A stretch of 62,746 nt of DNA from Bryobacterales bacterium. Lineage in GTDB: Bacteria > Acidobacteriota > Terriglobia > Bryobacterales > UBA6623. The DNA lies in NCBI GenBank assembly GCA_028819575.1, contig JAPPLB010000168.1, positions 1 through 62,746 on the forward strand. The letters run 5' to 3'. Position 1 is the stretch's first letter; the number at the start of each line of letters is the position of its first letter. The notes beneath the pieces were generated by a model. That model ran no database searches, was not told where the DNA came from, and saw only the letters and a list, made by a program, of their open reading frames with translations. The translations under genes and the position numbers were made by a program. Of this stretch, positions 9,179 through 16,881 are shown piece after piece.

Positions 9179-10020
9179 CCAAGGGTGACGAAAAAATGAC
9201 GAAGAACAGCGGCATGTTTGACCTTACGGGCCGTGTCGCGCTGGTGTCGGGCGCGGCGAGCGGCCTGGGCAAAGCGACCGCGCTGGCGGTGGCGGAAGCG
9301 GGCGCCGACGTCGTTCTGGCCGACATCGATGAAGACGGGATGCGGACGGTTGCTGGAGAAATCGAATCTCTGGACCGACGAGCCCTGCCGCAGGTCTGCG
9401 ACATCTCGGAACCCGCACAGATTTGTTCGATGTTCGAGCGGATCGACGACGAGTTCGGCCGCATCGACTTCGTTGCCAACATCGCGGGCGAGGCGGTGCG
9501 CAAGAAACCGGAAGACATTTCTCTGGACGAAGTCGAGTGGACGTGGCGCAATCTGGTCTACGGACGCTTCTGCTGTTGCCAGCAAGCGGGACGCCGCATG
9601 CTGGCCGCCGGGAAAGGAAGCATCGTCAACCTCGGTTCGCTCGCAAGCGTCGCGGCGATGGGCCGCGGCCACATCGCCTACAGCATGGCGATGGGCGCGG
9701 TGGTCCAGATGACGCGCGAGCTCAGCACCGAATGGAGCGGGCGCGGCGTGCGCGTCAATTCGATCCTGCCCGCCCAGGTTCTCAACCCCGGTCTGCGCGC
9801 CCGGATCGACGCCGATCCGCGCATCAGGGACCGTTTCCTCAGCGGCCTTCCCGCAGGCCGGTTCGGAACGCCGGAAGACATCAAGGGGCTGGCCGTGTTT
9901 CTGGCTTCCGACGCATCCTCCTGGATCACCGGCGCGTTGATTCCGATGGACGGCGGCAACCTCGCCATGAATGCCGGAGGCTCCGTCGGAAGCGAAGTGT
10001 TCAAGAGAGTGGAGCCGTAA
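9175..10020 (+). CDS. Short-chain dehydrogenase-like protein lacking catalytic Lys
   Basis: A 281-residue SDR fold. SGAASGLG (25-32) is the dinucleotide loop, Asp50 suggests NAD rather than NADP, and ANIAG (101-105) is the NNAG equivalent. The catalytic Tyr169 is present, but the Lys four residues later is Met173 (YSMAMG), so classical SDR chemistry is doubtful. The C-terminus (WITGALIPMDGG) is normal. The first ATG overlaps the transporter stop; MTKNSG at 9196 is another possible start. Coupling to the transporter suggests a shared role. Confidence 0.8.
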   Translation: MTKGDEKMTKNSGMFDLTGRVALVSGAASGLGKATALAVAEAGADVVLADIDEDGMRTVAGEIESLDRRALPQVCDISEPAQICSMFERIDDEFGRIDFVANIAGEAVRKKPEDISLDEVEWTWRNLVYGRFCCCQQAGRRMLAAGKGSIVNLGSLASVAAMGRGHIAYSMAMGAVVQMTRELSTEWSGRGVRVNSILPAQVLNPGLRARIDADPRIRDRFLSGLPAGRFGTPEDIKGLAVFLASDASSWITGALIPMDGGNLAMNAGGSVGSEVFKRVEP

Positions 10021-10149
10021 AACACGCAGGCGGTCGGGGTCCCGGCAGCCTCATCGAGGCATTGGTGGGCCGTTGCGGCGCGTATGGACCGCAGGTCAGC
10101 CCGGTCAACTCGTCGCAGGCTTCCCGCAGGGACTCCGCGGGGAGCCCTC

Positions 10150-11289
10150 TCAGTAAACGCCGGGAATAATCCGGTGCTTCACCCGTGACTGATATTCCGC
10201 CCACTTTTCGGCGCCGTATTTCTCGGCGCAGTACCTGTCGTCGAATCGTTGCCGGAAGGTGAACAGCGTGACGATGAAGACAAAGTAGGTCCAGGCCCAG
10301 GGATTCGTGAAATAGCCGAATACCAGGGCGATGGCCAGGGCAAGGAACCCCTCGCCCAGGTAGTTGAAGTGGCGGGCGGCGCCCCATAGCCCGCTGCACA
10401 AAATCTTGCGTTCACCGGCCTCGATGTACTCCGGCTCGATGAGCCCGAGAAACTTGCGGCCGGGCCATCGCTTGAATGTGTATTTCTGCAAGTTGGCGCC
10501 GCGCGAGACGCCCCACCCGAACAGGAACAGCGCAGCCGTTCCGATGAGCCGGACATACGTCCCTGCCGGCGAGAATCCGGGATCCGGGTAAGCGGCCATG
10601 CCCCATAACGGCAGGATGAATAGCCACCCGTAGACCACGAGGCCGCCCCAGAACAACTTGAAACCCAGTTCCTCATGGATCAGGTCGTAGGTATAGAGCT
10701 GGACGCGCTCGAAGATGAAGTAGTCCAGAACGTAGAAGGTGAAGAACGCCGCATACAGGAAAACGCCCGGATTCGAGTCATCGCCGAAGAGTTCGTAGTG
10801 GTACGCGGCCCCGGACAGGGCGTTGAGCGACAACATCGTCCCACCGACGACATAGAAATACATCTTCACGTCGAAGCGCTCGTTGAAGAACGACAGCTCC
10901 CGGGCACGCCCGGTCCACAGCGCCAACAGCGGGTTCTTGATCCTGCCTTGCGGCTGGCTGAAAACCGCGATGACGCTGAAGATCGTGGTGAAGACCGTTC
11001 CGCCGGCCACGGCATAGATCGAGGTTCGGTAGAACCAGTCACGCGGCATCCCGGTGAGCTCGAGAGCCCACACGATCAGCGCGATGGCGAACACCGGTAG
11101 ACCGTTGAGCCGATAGTTGCGGGGCGCGCCGGTCTCCGGGTTGATGACGTAGCCGGGAACCCGCCTTGCCGGCAGTATGATCTGCGCCAGGAAAAACACG
11201 GCGAAGATCACCAGCGGAGTGAAAAACCCCGCAATCGCTTCCGTCCGGGAAAGCTCAAAAAGGTGGCCAATGCCAAGCCAAGCAATCAT
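10150..11289 (-). CDS. ERG4/ERG24-family sterol reductase-like membrane protein
   Basis: A 379-residue polytopic protein with eight to ten hydrophobic segments. The C-terminal third matches the sterol C14/C24 reductase and DUF1295 family: GLWGAARHFNYLGEGFLALA, then FRQRFDDRYCAEKYG and YQSRVKHRIIPGVY. Eukaryotic members reduce sterol double bonds with NADPH. In bacteria such proteins occur in sterol producers and sterol users; no sterol-synthesis gene is nearby. The ATG at 11289 is chosen because GGAAGGAG lies nine bases upstream; a longer frame from 11313 would place that site inside the gene. The substrate is unknown. Confidence 0.8.
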   Translation of the reverse strand: MIAWLGIGHLFELSRTEAIAGFFTPLVIFAVFFLAQIILPARRVPGYVINPETGAPRNYRLNGLPVFAIALIVWALELTGMPRDWFYRTSIYAVAGGTVFTTIFSVIAVFSQPQGRIKNPLLALWTGRARELSFFNERFDVKMYFYVVGGTMLSLNALSGAAYHYELFGDDSNPGVFLYAAFFTFYVLDYFIFERVQLYTYDLIHEELGFKLFWGGLVVYGWLFILPLWGMAAYPDPGFSPAGTYVRLIGTAALFLFGWGVSRGANLQKYTFKRWPGRKFLGLIEPEYIEAGERKILCSGLWGAARHFNYLGEGFLALAIALVFGYFTNPWAWTYFVFIVTLFTFRQRFDDRYCAEKYGAEKWAEYQSRVKHRIIPGVY

Positions 11290-11446
11290 GACCGAATACT
11301 CCTTCCACCACAAATGTGGTCATTGATGGATATGGGCTCAGGAAATCAATAACACCCTACGCGGCGCGAGACGTGACACCGGCGAGAGGTCCGCATCGTT
11401 TCTGAGGGGCCTTTCGGACCTCCCGGACGCTTCCAACCCAAGCCGG

Positions 11447-12316
11447 CTACTGAAAGGATGCATCGCACTCGGCGATGGTCATGGGATCGGTAGCGACCAG
11501 ATCTTCCCAATCCTGGGTATCGAACCAAAATTGGCGGTGCTGTTCGAGCCAGCCATCGGCCTTGCGAATCGCAATCCAGCTATTGAAAAAATTCAAGGCA
11601 TCGTGGTCGCCTTTCCGCACGGCGATCGCCAGCACTTCCGATGCGAACGGCTCGTCGAAGGGCAGGTGCAGGGTATCCGGGTTGTCCTCAACCCATGTGT
11701 TCCTCGTGGACCCGTGCGCCCTTGCGGCATCAGCCATGCCGGAGACGACGGCCTCGAGGATCGCGGTGTCGGAATCGTAGAGCAGGATCATGGCCTCGGG
11801 AAAAACATTCTCGATAGCAGAGATGGTTGAGGATCCCCTCCGGGTCGCAATCGTGACGCTGGAACTGTTGAAGTCTTCCAGCGTTTCCAAGCCGGCGGTT
11901 CGATCCCTATTCGCCACCAGGTAGATTCCGGTCTGGTTGTATGAAGATGTGAAGTTGACCTTGAGGTTGCGTTCCGGAAGGATGGTCATGCCGCTGATAA
12001 TGACGTCAAACTCCTCGGCGATCAGTGCCGGGATGATGTAATTCCAGTTCGTCCGCGCGAATTCAACCTCAACCCCCATATCTTCAGCCAATCTGGTCGC
12101 GACCTCGATTTCAAAGCCGATCAGCTCGCCGTCCGCATCGCAGGCCGACCAGGGTGCGAACAGGCCCAGCCCGACTCTCAGTACACCGCGGTCCTGGATC
12201 TCCTCGATGACGCTTTCATAACCCCGCCAGGAGAAACCCTGGGCCATCGCCCGAGGGCTGAATCCTCCAATGAGGGCGGCAACGACCAGGACACGCACTA
12301 TGTGCTTTCTTGTCAT
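11447..12316 (-). CDS. Periplasmic solute-binding protein, copy 1
   Basis: A 289-residue family-3 solute-binding protein, as in amino-acid ABC uptake. A signal peptide (MTRKHIVRVLVVAALIGGFSP to AMAQ) is followed by GVLRVGLGLFAPW, GELIGFEIEVATRLAEDMGV and SGMTILPERNLKVNFTSSY. AGGAGGTG lies six bases before the ATG. The protein is very similar to copy 2 over its whole length. Copy 1 differs at ADAARAHGSTRNTW, where copy 2 keeps AVAYATTRTTW, a part that normally touches the ligand. No permease or ATPase gene is present, so the protein may feed a transporter elsewhere or act as a sensor. Confidence 0.85.
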   Translation of the reverse strand: MTRKHIVRVLVVAALIGGFSPRAMAQGFSWRGYESVIEEIQDRGVLRVGLGLFAPWSACDADGELIGFEIEVATRLAEDMGVEVEFARTNWNYIIPALIAEEFDVIISGMTILPERNLKVNFTSSYNQTGIYLVANRDRTAGLETLEDFNSSSVTIATRRGSSTISAIENVFPEAMILLYDSDTAILEAVVSGMADAARAHGSTRNTWVEDNPDTLHLPFDEPFASEVLAIAVRKGDHDALNFFNSWIAIRKADGWLEQHRQFWFDTQDWEDLVATDPMTIAECDASFQ

Positions 12317-12329
12317 TCAGACACCTCCT

Positions 12330-12457
12330 GAGGCGCGAGCCGCTTGGCGCGCACAGGCGTACTTGCCAAATCACCTCCTTCACCCCTCAGGTCACGAAAC
12401 ACGAATCACGGCCTTTTTTCGCGTGCTTCGACCGTCGGGTGGTGAGACATGCAGGCT
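12330..12457 (+). repeat. E1 copy, left part lost
   Basis: Starts inside the A module (GAGGCGCGAGCCGCTTGG), passes a B-type stretch shared with 18230-18270, two to three heptamers (about 12391-12408), and ends GGTGGTGAGACATGCAGGCTA. Its left edge stops just upstream of the Shine-Dalgarno of binding-protein copy 1. Confidence 0.8.
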
Positions 12458-12458
12458 A

Positions 12459-12527
12459 ATTCCAGATACTTTGCCGTACCCTTTCCGGGAACAAAGTACC
12501 ACAAGCCGAGAGGGTCTGACGCCCCTC
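12459..12527. repeat. E3 repeat, copy 1, with hairpin
   Basis: About 68 bases shared with 13966-14032 (roughly 90% by eye). ACTTTG and CAAAGT lie around CCC/GGG pairs and can form a hairpin, followed by GAGAGGGTCTGAC. It lies upstream of binding-protein copy 1, as the second copy lies upstream of copy 2. The stretch 12528-12709 shows no gene or further repeat. Confidence 0.7.
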
Positions 12528-12709
12528 TGAGAATCGCCGCTCCCGGGACCTCTGACAGGGGAAGCTTCTCCCTCCCTGATGTGAAAACCCATGATCCTCG
12601 CCGCGGATAGGTCGAAACGAGGCCGGTGCGACGGTATGGAAGAGTTAGGACGAAAGGCACGACGTGGGTTTTTAGCTGTGATTGATCCGCACTTGGGCGG
12701 GGGTGGGAC

Positions 12710-12901
12710 TAGCCTGCATTTCTCACCACGCGGCGAGGCGAAGTGCGTGAGAGGCCCGTCAGGACGAGGCGTGAGCCGGGCGGAGGAAAAAGGCGAGCGC
12801 AACACGGCCTTTAAGGTTTTTCACGGATCACGAGTCACGAAACACGAATCACGGCCTTTTTTCGTGTGCTTCGACCGTCGGGTGGTGAGAAATGCAGGCT
12901 A
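12710..12901 (+). repeat. E1 complete copy (A + C modules)
   Basis: Both termini are intact, TAGCCTGCATTTCTCACC at the left and GGTGAGAAATGCAGGCTA at the right, with TA at each outer edge. The inner part has the A module and four CACGA-type heptamers (about 12829-12857). The right-hand CTA is the stop codon TAG of binding-protein copy 2 read on the minus strand. Confidence 0.9.
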
Positions 12902-13768
12902 CTGAAAGGATGCATCGCACTCGGCGATGGTCATGGGATCGGTAGCGACCTGATCAGCCCACTCGTGGGTCTCGAACCAATAATGGCTGCGCTGTTCGAG
13001 CCAGCCATCGGCGTGGCGAACCGCAATCCAGCCATTGAAAAAATTCAAGGCATCGTGGTCGCCTTTCCGCACGGCTATCCCTGCCACGTCCGAGGCAAAC
13101 GGCTCCTCGAAGGGCAGGTGCAGGGTATCCGGGTTGGCTTCAACCCATGTGGTCCGCGTCGTCGCGTACGCTACTGCTGCATCGGCCTCACCGGAGACGA
13201 CGGCCTCGACGACCGCGGTGTCGGTGTCATAGAGCAGGATCATGGCATCAGGGAAAACATTCTCGATAGCCGGGATTGCCGAGGTTGCCCGCCGAGTCGC
13301 AATCGTGACACTGGAACTGTTGAAGTCTTCCAGCGTTTCCAAGCCGGCGGTTTGATCTGTATTCGCCACCAGGTAGAGACCGGAAGAGTTGTACACGGAC
13401 GTGAAATTGACCCTGAGGTTGCGTTCCGGAAGGATCGTCATCCCACCGATAAGGACGTCAAACTCCTCGGCGATCAGGGACGGAATGATATAGCTCCAGT
13501 TCGTCCGCGCAAATTCGACCTCAACCCCCATATCCTCGGCCACTCGGGTCGCGACATCGATTTCAAAGCCGATCAGCTCGCCATCCGCATCGCAGACCAC
13601 CCAGGGCTCGAACAGGCCCAGCCCGACTCTCAGCACCCCGCTGTCCTGGATCTCCTCGATGACGCTTTCATAACCCCACCAGGAGAAACCCTGGGCCATC
13701 GCCCGAGGGCTGAAACCTACAATCAGGGCTGCAACGACCAGGACACACACTACGTGCTTTCTTGGCAT
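12899..13768 (-). CDS. Periplasmic solute-binding protein, copy 2
   Basis: A 289-residue paralogue of the gene at 11447-12316, aligned without gaps. The signal peptide begins MPRKHVVCVLVVAALIVGFSP. It keeps ADAAVAYATTRTTWVEANP, closer to typical family-3 binding proteins, so this copy is more likely to bind ligand normally. The same AGGAGGTG ribosome-binding site precedes the ATG. The stop codon TAG is formed by the outer end of E1. A recent tandem duplication followed by repeat insertion explains the arrangement. Confidence 0.87.
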   Translation of the reverse strand: MPRKHVVCVLVVAALIVGFSPRAMAQGFSWWGYESVIEEIQDSGVLRVGLGLFEPWVVCDADGELIGFEIDVATRVAEDMGVEVEFARTNWSYIIPSLIAEEFDVLIGGMTILPERNLRVNFTSVYNSSGLYLVANTDQTAGLETLEDFNSSSVTIATRRATSAIPAIENVFPDAMILLYDTDTAVVEAVVSGEADAAVAYATTRTTWVEANPDTLHLPFEEPFASDVAGIAVRKGDHDALNFFNGWIAVRHADGWLEQRSHYWFETHEWADQVATDPMTIAECDASFQ

Positions 13769-14706
13769 CAGACACCTCCTTTAAAAATAAAAAAGATTCG
13801 CTCCAACCTCGACCTGACGGTTCTTCAATCGGCCAGCCCCTTTGTCTGAAAATCTTCAGCCGCGTTGAGACGGCTTGGGTGGCGCAAGGATGGCCGGGAA
13901 GTCCGGTTCGGAGCCCGTTCGGGCCAACCGATTCGGGGTTTTCAGGGCGAGATCCGAGTCACTCGTTCCAGATACTTTGCGGTACCCTTTCCGGGGACAA
14001 AGTACCACAAGGCGAGAGGGTCTGACACCCCTAATTCCGGGGTCTCGGATAAGGGCGAGCTTCCCACTCCCTATCGCTACGACAGGAATGAAGGCCCCAA
14101 TTCGTACCCGCCCACGGTAAGCAGCCGGTTCCAGTCCAAGAATGGCAGAACATGAAGGTCCCGGAAGTCGCAGCGGCGGTAGTTTGACAACACCTGGACC
14201 GAAATCCGAGTGTGTCACGAATCAGGAGTCATGAAACACGGACTTTTAGGCCGTTCGGTTCGTCGCGGGCGCGCAAGAGTCACAAAACCAAAAACCACCG
14301 CCCGAACCACCGCGCTCTCTGACAAGTCACAGTTTCCCTTCCCACTGTTTCCCGGTAAAAAATGGCCCCTCCCCTGAGTCGGCGGCGCCTCACCGTCAGC
14401 CGTTCTCGAAAGACCTCACTATGAGCTCCCGTCACCTTCCGGGCTCCTGGGGCTGCGACAACCGCCAAATGACACCATGCTGAGAAAGGGGAACGTTCAG
14501 ATTACGCAAACAGGTGTACTTTCTCTATGGTGTTGATGAACGAGAGGAACTCGTTGCAGCCGGATGCCCTCACTTCTATGCTGAATAGGTCATCGACGAG
14601 AGAGTCCTGTTTCCGGTCCGATCGATCATCCGCGGACCCCTCCTGCCTCCGCGTTGTAGCGACCCGATGCCGTCTGTGAGAAGAGATCAAGCGAACATGG
14701 CCATCG
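13769..14706. other. Long intergenic region with repeat debris
   Basis: Between the divergent binding-protein and E1-dehydrogenase genes. It contains E3 copy 2 (13966-14032), a degenerate E1 heptamer stretch (about 14213-14247, GTCACGAATCAGGAGTCATGAAACACGG), and otherwise no convincing gene. A 71-codon frame at 14502-14717 starts with the outward ATG of the next E1 element, but it has no recognisable homology and is not called. Confidence 0.6.
13966..14032. repeat. E3 repeat, copy 2, with hairpin
   Basis: The same core as 12459-12527: ACTTTG...CAAAGT hairpin arms, then AGAGGGTCTGACACCCCT. After this point the two copies diverge. It is either part of the duplicated binding-protein unit or an independent REP-like element. 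Confidence 0.7.
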
Positions 14707-14891
14707 TTAACCTGCATTTCTCACCACGCGGCGAGGCGAAGTGGGTGAGAGGGCCGTCAGGACGAGGCGCGCGCCGCTTGGCGCGCGCAGGCGTACTTGA
14801 ACAGTACGTTGAGCACGGCAAGCAAGCGCAACGAAGTCATGGAGGTCATATCGCGTGCTTCGACCGTCGGGGGGTGAGAAATGCAGGTTAA
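14707..14891 (+). repeat. E1 complete copy (A + B modules) with covarying ends
   Basis: The termini are TTAACCTGCATTTCTCACC and GGGTGAGAAATGCAGGTTAA. Both ends carry the same change (A for G, T for C), so the two arms stay perfectly complementary. The inner B module contains the small palindrome GTACTTGAACAGTAC. The right end holds the start codon of the next gene. Confidence 0.92.
14869..14883 (+). promoter_or_regulatory. Ribosome-binding site and start codon inside E1 terminus
   Basis: GGGGGGTGA (14869-14877) pairs well with the 16S rRNA tail (perfect site AGGAGGTGA) and lies three bases before ATG 14881. TGA at 14875-14877 is in frame with that ATG, so the coding region cannot begin further upstream. 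The standard E1 end GGTGGTGAGAAATG has the same layout. Confidence 0.65.
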
Positions 14892-16875
14892 GAAAACCCA
14901 GCCTGGCAAGGATACGCTGCTGTCTCTCTACCGCACCATGCAAGTGATTCGGCAGTGCGAAGAGCGGCTTGCGAAATCGCATCAGCTCGGTCTGGTGCAC
15001 GGGGCCTGTCATACCTACGTTGGCGAAGAGGCGATTGCGGCGGGAGTCTGCGCGCATCTGCGGCGCGACGACGTCGTCTTCAGCACCCACCGCGGTCACG
15101 GTCACGCCTTGGCCAAGGGGCTGCACCCGCGCGAACTGATCGCGGAGTTGTACGGCCGGGAGACCGGGTGCTCGCACGGGCGCGGCGGCAGCATGCACCT
15201 GTTCAAGCCCGAGATCGGTTTGATGGGCACCAGCGGCATCGTGGGCCCCTGCATCCTGCAGGGGTGCGGCGGCGGCTACAGCTTCAAGATCAAGAAGACC
15301 GATCAGGTCGCGGTGGCGTTCTTCGGGGACGGCGCGGTCAACAACGGTGCGTTCCACGAGGGGCTGAACATGGCCGGCATCTGGAACCTGCCGGTGCTGT
15401 TCGTATGCGAGAACAACCAGTTCGCCACCGAGGTGCCCTTTCAGTACTCCAGCGGCATTCCCGACGTGGGACGCCGCGCCGCGAACTACGGACTGCCGGG
15501 ATTCGAGGTGGACGGCAACGATGTCACGGAAGTCCATCGCGTGGCGGGCGAGGCCATCGAGCGAGCGCGCAACGGGGGCGGACCGACACTGATCGAGTGC
15601 AAGACGTACCGGACGCGTGCTCACGCCGAAGGTATGGGCGACTTCTCCTATCGGACAAGGCATGACGTGGACCAGTGGAAGAAACGCTGTCCGATCGTGC
15701 GGTTGGGAGATCAGTTGCTCGAAAAGGGTTCAGCCAGCGAACCCGAGCTGGACGCGGTCTCCGCCGAGGTCAGGGAGCTGATTGCCGAGTCGCACCGAGT
15801 CGCGGAAGCCTCTGCGTTCCCCGAAGCGCAGTCTGCGATGGCGCACGTCTATTCCGAAAGCACCGGTCATACGGCCGGCTCGGAACCGCCGTCCGGCGAT
15901 CGCGAAACGACCTTCGTCGCGGCAACGCATGAAGCGCTTGCGCACGAGATGGCCAACGACCCGCGCATCTTCGTGATGGGAGAAGGGATCGGCGCGCGGG
16001 GCGGCAACTTCACGACCACGCTCGGGCTCTATGACAAGTATGGCGCGGATCGCCTGTGCGACACGCCGATCTGTGAACGCGGTTTTGTCGGGCTGGCCTG
16101 CGGGGCGGCCATGACCGGGACGCGGCCGGTGATCGACTTCATGTTCATCGATTTCATCAACGACGCGTTCGGCGAGATGATCAACCAGATCGCCAAGATG
16201 CAGTACATGTCGAGCGGCCGGTTGAAAATGCCGCTGCTGCTGCGCGGCTGCATCGGCATCGGTCACTCGGCGGCAACGCACCATTCGGGCAGCTATCACT
16301 CTGTCTACACGCACATTCCGGGGCTGAGGGTGGTCATGCCCGCCACTCCCTACGACGCGAAGGGTTTGTTCACTCGCGCGCTGCGCTGCAGCGACCCCGT
16401 GCTGTTCCTGGAACACCGCGAGCTGATGGCCGTCAAAGGCCCGGTCCCTGAGGAGCCTTACGAGATCGAGTTCGGCAAAGCGTCGGTGGCGCGCGAAGGG
16501 ACGGACGTAACGATCGTGGCGCTTTCATTGATGCGTCACCATGCCGAGAAGGCCGCCGTGCAGTTGGCGGCCGAGGGGGTGTCCGCGGAAATCATCGACC
16601 CCCGCACGGTCTCGCCGCTGGACACCGACACGATCCTCGCATCGGTGAGAAAGACGGGACGCCTGCTGATCGTCGATGAAGCGTTCCAGCCATGCGGTGT
16701 CGGGGCCGAAATCGCGGCACGCGTCGCCGCGGAGGGCTTCGACGACCTGGACGCTCCCATCCAGCGCCTCAACGGCGCTTTCACGCCGACTCCCTACAGC
16801 CCGACGTTGGAGAAGGCGATCGTGCCGCAGGTGGAGGACATCGTGCAAGCTGTTCAGCAGCTTCTCGAAGAGTGA
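14881..16875 (+). CDS. Fused E1 alpha/beta of a 2-oxoacid dehydrogenase
   Basis: A 664-residue thiamine-diphosphate enzyme. Residues about 10-325 are the alpha part with GDGAVNN at about 150 and FVCENNQFA, which close the cofactor motif; residues about 340-664 are the beta (transketolase-like) part ending YSPTLEKAIVPQ. The usual separate E1 subunits are joined in one chain, as in some acetoin or branched-chain dehydrogenases. HGRGGSMHLF resembles acetoin/pyruvate types. The start lies inside the E1 repeat and LLSLYRTMQVIRQCEE, conserved in the family, follows it. The E2 gene begins six bases after the stop. No E3 (lipoamide dehydrogenase) is present. Confidence 0.88.
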   Translation: MQVKKTQPGKDTLLSLYRTMQVIRQCEERLAKSHQLGLVHGACHTYVGEEAIAAGVCAHLRRDDVVFSTHRGHGHALAKGLHPRELIAELYGRETGCSHGRGGSMHLFKPEIGLMGTSGIVGPCILQGCGGGYSFKIKKTDQVAVAFFGDGAVNNGAFHEGLNMAGIWNLPVLFVCENNQFATEVPFQYSSGIPDVGRRAANYGLPGFEVDGNDVTEVHRVAGEAIERARNGGGPTLIECKTYRTRAHAEGMGDFSYRTRHDVDQWKKRCPIVRLGDQLLEKGSASEPELDAVSAEVRELIAESHRVAEASAFPEAQSAMAHVYSESTGHTAGSEPPSGDRETTFVAATHEALAHEMANDPRIFVMGEGIGARGGNFTTTLGLYDKYGADRLCDTPICERGFVGLACGAAMTGTRPVIDFMFIDFINDAFGEMINQIAKMQYMSSGRLKMPLLLRGCIGIGHSAATHHSGSYHSVYTHIPGLRVVMPATPYDAKGLFTRALRCSDPVLFLEHRELMAVKGPVPEEPYEIEFGKASVAREGTDVTIVALSLMRHHAEKAAVQLAAEGVSAEIIDPRTVSPLDTDTILASVRKTGRLLIVDEAFQPCGVGAEIAARVAAEGFDDLDAPIQRLNGAFTPTPYSPTLEKAIVPQVEDIVQAVQQLLEE

Positions 16876-16881
16876 GACCCC

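Noticed and set aside
12390-12412. CRISPR-like array
   Set aside because: Units are contiguous heptamers with no spacers, and no cas gene is present.
14502-14717. 71-codon minus-strand frame that starts with the outward ATG of E1
   Set aside because: No homology or coding character; noted only because it mirrors the real start at 14881.
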